DNA from: Amoebophrya sp. AT5.2
Lineage: Eukaryota; Sar; Dinophyceae; Syndiniales; Amoebophryaceae
Length of the DNA stretch: 17,501 nucleotides
NCBI GenBank assembly: GCA_005223375.1
Contig: RXOD01004878.1
Span: 1 to 17,501, forward strand
Direction: 5' to 3'
In this document: positions 15,883 to 17,501 of the stretch, piece by piece
Numbering within the stretch: the stretch's first letter is position 1
How the letters are laid out: each line of letters opens with the position of its first letter
Position numbers and translations under genes: made by a program
The notes under the pieces: model-generated
What the model saw: only the letters and a program-made list of their open reading frames with translations
What the model was told of the DNA's origin: nothing
Databases searched by the model: none

Positions 15883-16593
15883 ATGACAGACCACCTGCAG
15901 CTCCCGTATGAAGCCGAAGGCAAAGACAGCATCGCAGCGATCTACCTGCTCACCGATCGACTGCTGCAACTCCCGACGAACGCCTCCCCGACCACCGTCA
16001 TCAGAGGCTACTCCACGTGGCACAACGAGGCCAAAAACGCGAAGGGTAAAGGGAAGGGAGGCCACAAAGGAGCCGGAGATAAAGGCGGCGGCAAGCCCAC
16101 CAAAAAAGGCCAGTGGCAGAAAGGCAAGGGCCAGTGGCAGAAAGGAAAAGGCGGTAAATGGAAAGGAAAAGGAAACTGGCACAAAGGCGGGGACAAAGGC
16201 AAGGGCGGCGGTAAGTGGAGCTGGCAGCAGGAGTGCGATAACTGGTCGTGGGGCGGCCAAGAGTCCAACAAAGGAGACCTGTCGAACAAGCGTCCCCGCG
16301 ACCCCGCCCCCGAGGAAGAGAAGGACCCGAAGAAACAGAAGACCAGCTTCCAAATGATGCAAGAAAGACTGGTGAAGGAGGTGCACAACGTCACAAAAAT
16401 ACCGGAAAAGAAGATAAGCGACGCGTGGAAAGCCAAGGACTACTGTCCTGTGTACGGAGCCGAAATCACGAAGGTGAAAGGAAAAAACAACACCTGCTAC
16501 GCATGCACTAGGAAGAAGGACTGCTGGCACAGCCATGAAGGAACAGAGAAATTCATCAAGGCAGAATCGGATTGGTGCCCAGAAGCGAAGTAG
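15883..16593 (+). CDS. Protein J, GK/GQW-rich with C-terminal Cys/His cluster
   Basis: A 236-residue protein from ATG at 15883 (GTGTCATGAC) to TAG. Residues 1-45 are a short ordered helical head (AAIYLLTDRLLQLP). Residues 50-115 are a Gly/Lys/Trp low-complexity region with a repeated GQWQKGK unit, a type of sequence common in dinoflagellate proteins and suited to RNA binding. Residues 136-153 resemble a bipartite nuclear signal (KRPRDP, KKQK). The C-terminus has Cys188, CYAC (205-208), then DCWHSH (213-218) and Cys232, a plausible zinc-binding cluster that does not match a standard finger I know. A nuclear or RNP role is inferred. Confidence 0.75.
   Translation: MTDHLQLPYEAEGKDSIAAIYLLTDRLLQLPTNASPTTVIRGYSTWHNEAKNAKGKGKGGHKGAGDKGGGKPTKKGQWQKGKGQWQKGKGGKWKGKGNWHKGGDKGKGGGKWSWQQECDNWSWGGQESNKGDLSNKRPRDPAPEEEKDPKKQKTSFQMMQERLVKEVHNVTKIPEKKISDAWKAKDYCPVYGAEITKVKGKNNTCYACTRKKDCWHSHEGTEKFIKAESDWCPEAK
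16108..16149 (+). repeat. 21-bp tandem duplication inside gene J
   Basis: Two adjacent 21-bp units beginning GGCCAGTGGCAGAAAGG differ at two positions and encode successive copies of GQWQKGK. This is a recent slippage-type expansion in the coding sequence. Confidence 0.75.
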
Positions 16594-17320
16594 ATTGATT
16601 TGTTTTCATGAAGATTGGAACTTTATATTGTTTGTATAAAACATTCGGACGTTCAAAATAGTTTTGATTTATAAAATCAATAATGATCTCGAGAGGGCAG
16701 CCCGCCAGCCCATGAACAGAAGTTCGCGTCCGAAGAGGACGACTCAGATGAGCACTCTGCTGTTTGTAAAGTGCATGGATTAAAAAAGAATTCAACTTAC
16801 TGCTGGCTGTACAGGCACTGAGAACCCAGCATGACACATCATGTGAAGCAGACCTCTACATAAAATGAAAATATTTATGCCGCCATGGCACGAAAATAAA
16901 CAAAGGAGCAGCCCAAAGGAAGAACGCTGTGTCCAGACAATCACCCGCCCAGAATCCATGCTGTCTGTGAAGTATCGTTTGTCTCCCGCTTGCGAGAACG
17001 ATAGTCAGTCCATCGAGCGTATGTTGTCTGCGGAGTTTCATTCTTCCTTCTGTTTTCGAAGAAGAGGATAGTCCATCGCCCGTGTCGTCGATTTTCGTCG
17101 GGAAATGAGAGAGGACCCTCATCGCCCGCCTGTCGTCTGTGATGCACAATAAATGATCTTTCGGTTATGACGCCGCACGCCATCTATCGTTGACTGTTTG
17201 TTTGACGAAAGGAATGGGCCATCGTCGAGTCAGGGAAGGGCGCTGCTTCATCTTTACATCCACCCCAGACACAGAACCCACAATCAACCCGATCCCGATT
17301 TTCATCCGTACCCACGATAG
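16594..17320. other. Downstream region of J, mostly non-coding
   Basis: No gene I can defend. The first 90 nt are AT-rich 3' UTR-like sequence containing a hairpin. A 68-codon frame at 16865-17071 (MKIFMPPWHENK start) and a 50-codon frame at 17214-17366 (MGHRRVREGRCF start) are possible small genes or exons, but frames on the other strand are just as open. Three copies of a loose CATCG(A/C)(G/C)CG motif occur at about 17011, 17074 and 17120. Confidence 0.45.
16664..16680. repeat. AT-rich 7-bp hairpin downstream of J
   Basis: TTGATTT and AAATCAA pair perfectly around ATA, 71 nt past the J stop. It could take part in 3'-end formation, or be chance in AT-rich DNA. Confidence 0.45.
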
Positions 17321-17501
17321 GACGGAGCCATCACGTTTAAAGCAGACTGGCAGACCAACAGGCTAGGTTATAAACACCAAGTATCGCGCGTCAACTCCTC
17401 TTCTGGAAATAAGAAAACAGACGCTAAAGCATGTAGAAAGGCTGAGACAATCTTCCACACGGCGCGCCCGGCCTTCCAGTTGCCGGAGTGGCTGCGTGAG
17501 G
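17321..17501 (+). CDS. Possible exon of a further gene, cut by the window edge
   Basis: After an AG at 17319-17320 the frame stays open for 60 codons to the last base. It begins DGAITFKADWQTNRLGY and ends ETIFHTARPAFQLPEWL, which reads like real protein, especially the last 20 residues. The AG|G context matches other acceptors in this window. No family is recognised and no upstream exon could be fixed. A downstream AG|GCT at about 17440 would be an alternative exon start in the same frame. Confidence 0.35.

Noticed and set aside
1..17501. CRISPR array, insertion sequence, reverse transcriptase, integrase or terminal repeats
   Set aside because: No regularly spaced identical repeats, transposase or polymerase motifs, or matching block ends were seen on either strand.

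Overview
The window looks like nuclear DNA of a protist. Spliced genes with GT-AG introns encode eukaryote-specific ribosome-assembly factors, and there are no bacterial-style operon signals around them. Three traits point, as an inference, to an alveolate and most likely the dinoflagellate lineage: every credible gene lies on the + strand, most intron acceptors are followed by G (often AG|GT), and one protein is dominated by GK/GQW repeats. The gene spacing is compact (tens to several hundred bases) and the introns are short (98-251 nt), which would suit a small-genome relative better than a typical large dinoflagellate genome. The assignment is not proven.

Left part (1-8073), conserved genes: the 3' end of BMS1 (40S assembly GTPase), a complete five-exon PES1/Pescadillo gene (60S assembly, N-terminal Pescadillo domain plus BRCT), and an intron-free 1063-residue protein with a basic N-terminus and helical-repeat-like body that I cannot name. 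BMS1 and PES1 belong to the same pathway, pre-rRNA processing.

Middle (8074-9397): about 1.3 kb without a credible gene. It holds a degenerate GTAC-rich repeat, a perfect 14-bp palindrome and a cluster of GC-rich hairpins.

Right part (9398-16593), accessory block: about ten co-directional genes with almost no recognisable homology. First come four small proteins (A-D) that appear to be diverged copies of one family, packed with gaps of 6-26 nt. Then come a spliced acidic/coiled-coil protein (E), a macro-domain (ADP-ribose binding) protein (F), two larger spliced orphan proteins 16 nt apart (G, H), a small orphan (I), and a GK-rich protein with a C-terminal Cys/His cluster (J). The macro domain is the only confident functional anchor. 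Codon choice in protein C differs visibly from PES1, so the block may be horizontally acquired, virus-derived or lineage-specific. I could not identify a polymerase, integrase, capsid or terminal repeat that would settle which.

Right edge (16594-17501): mostly non-coding, with an AT-rich hairpin after J, weak short repeats, and a 60-codon open stretch running off the end that may be the first visible exon of another gene.
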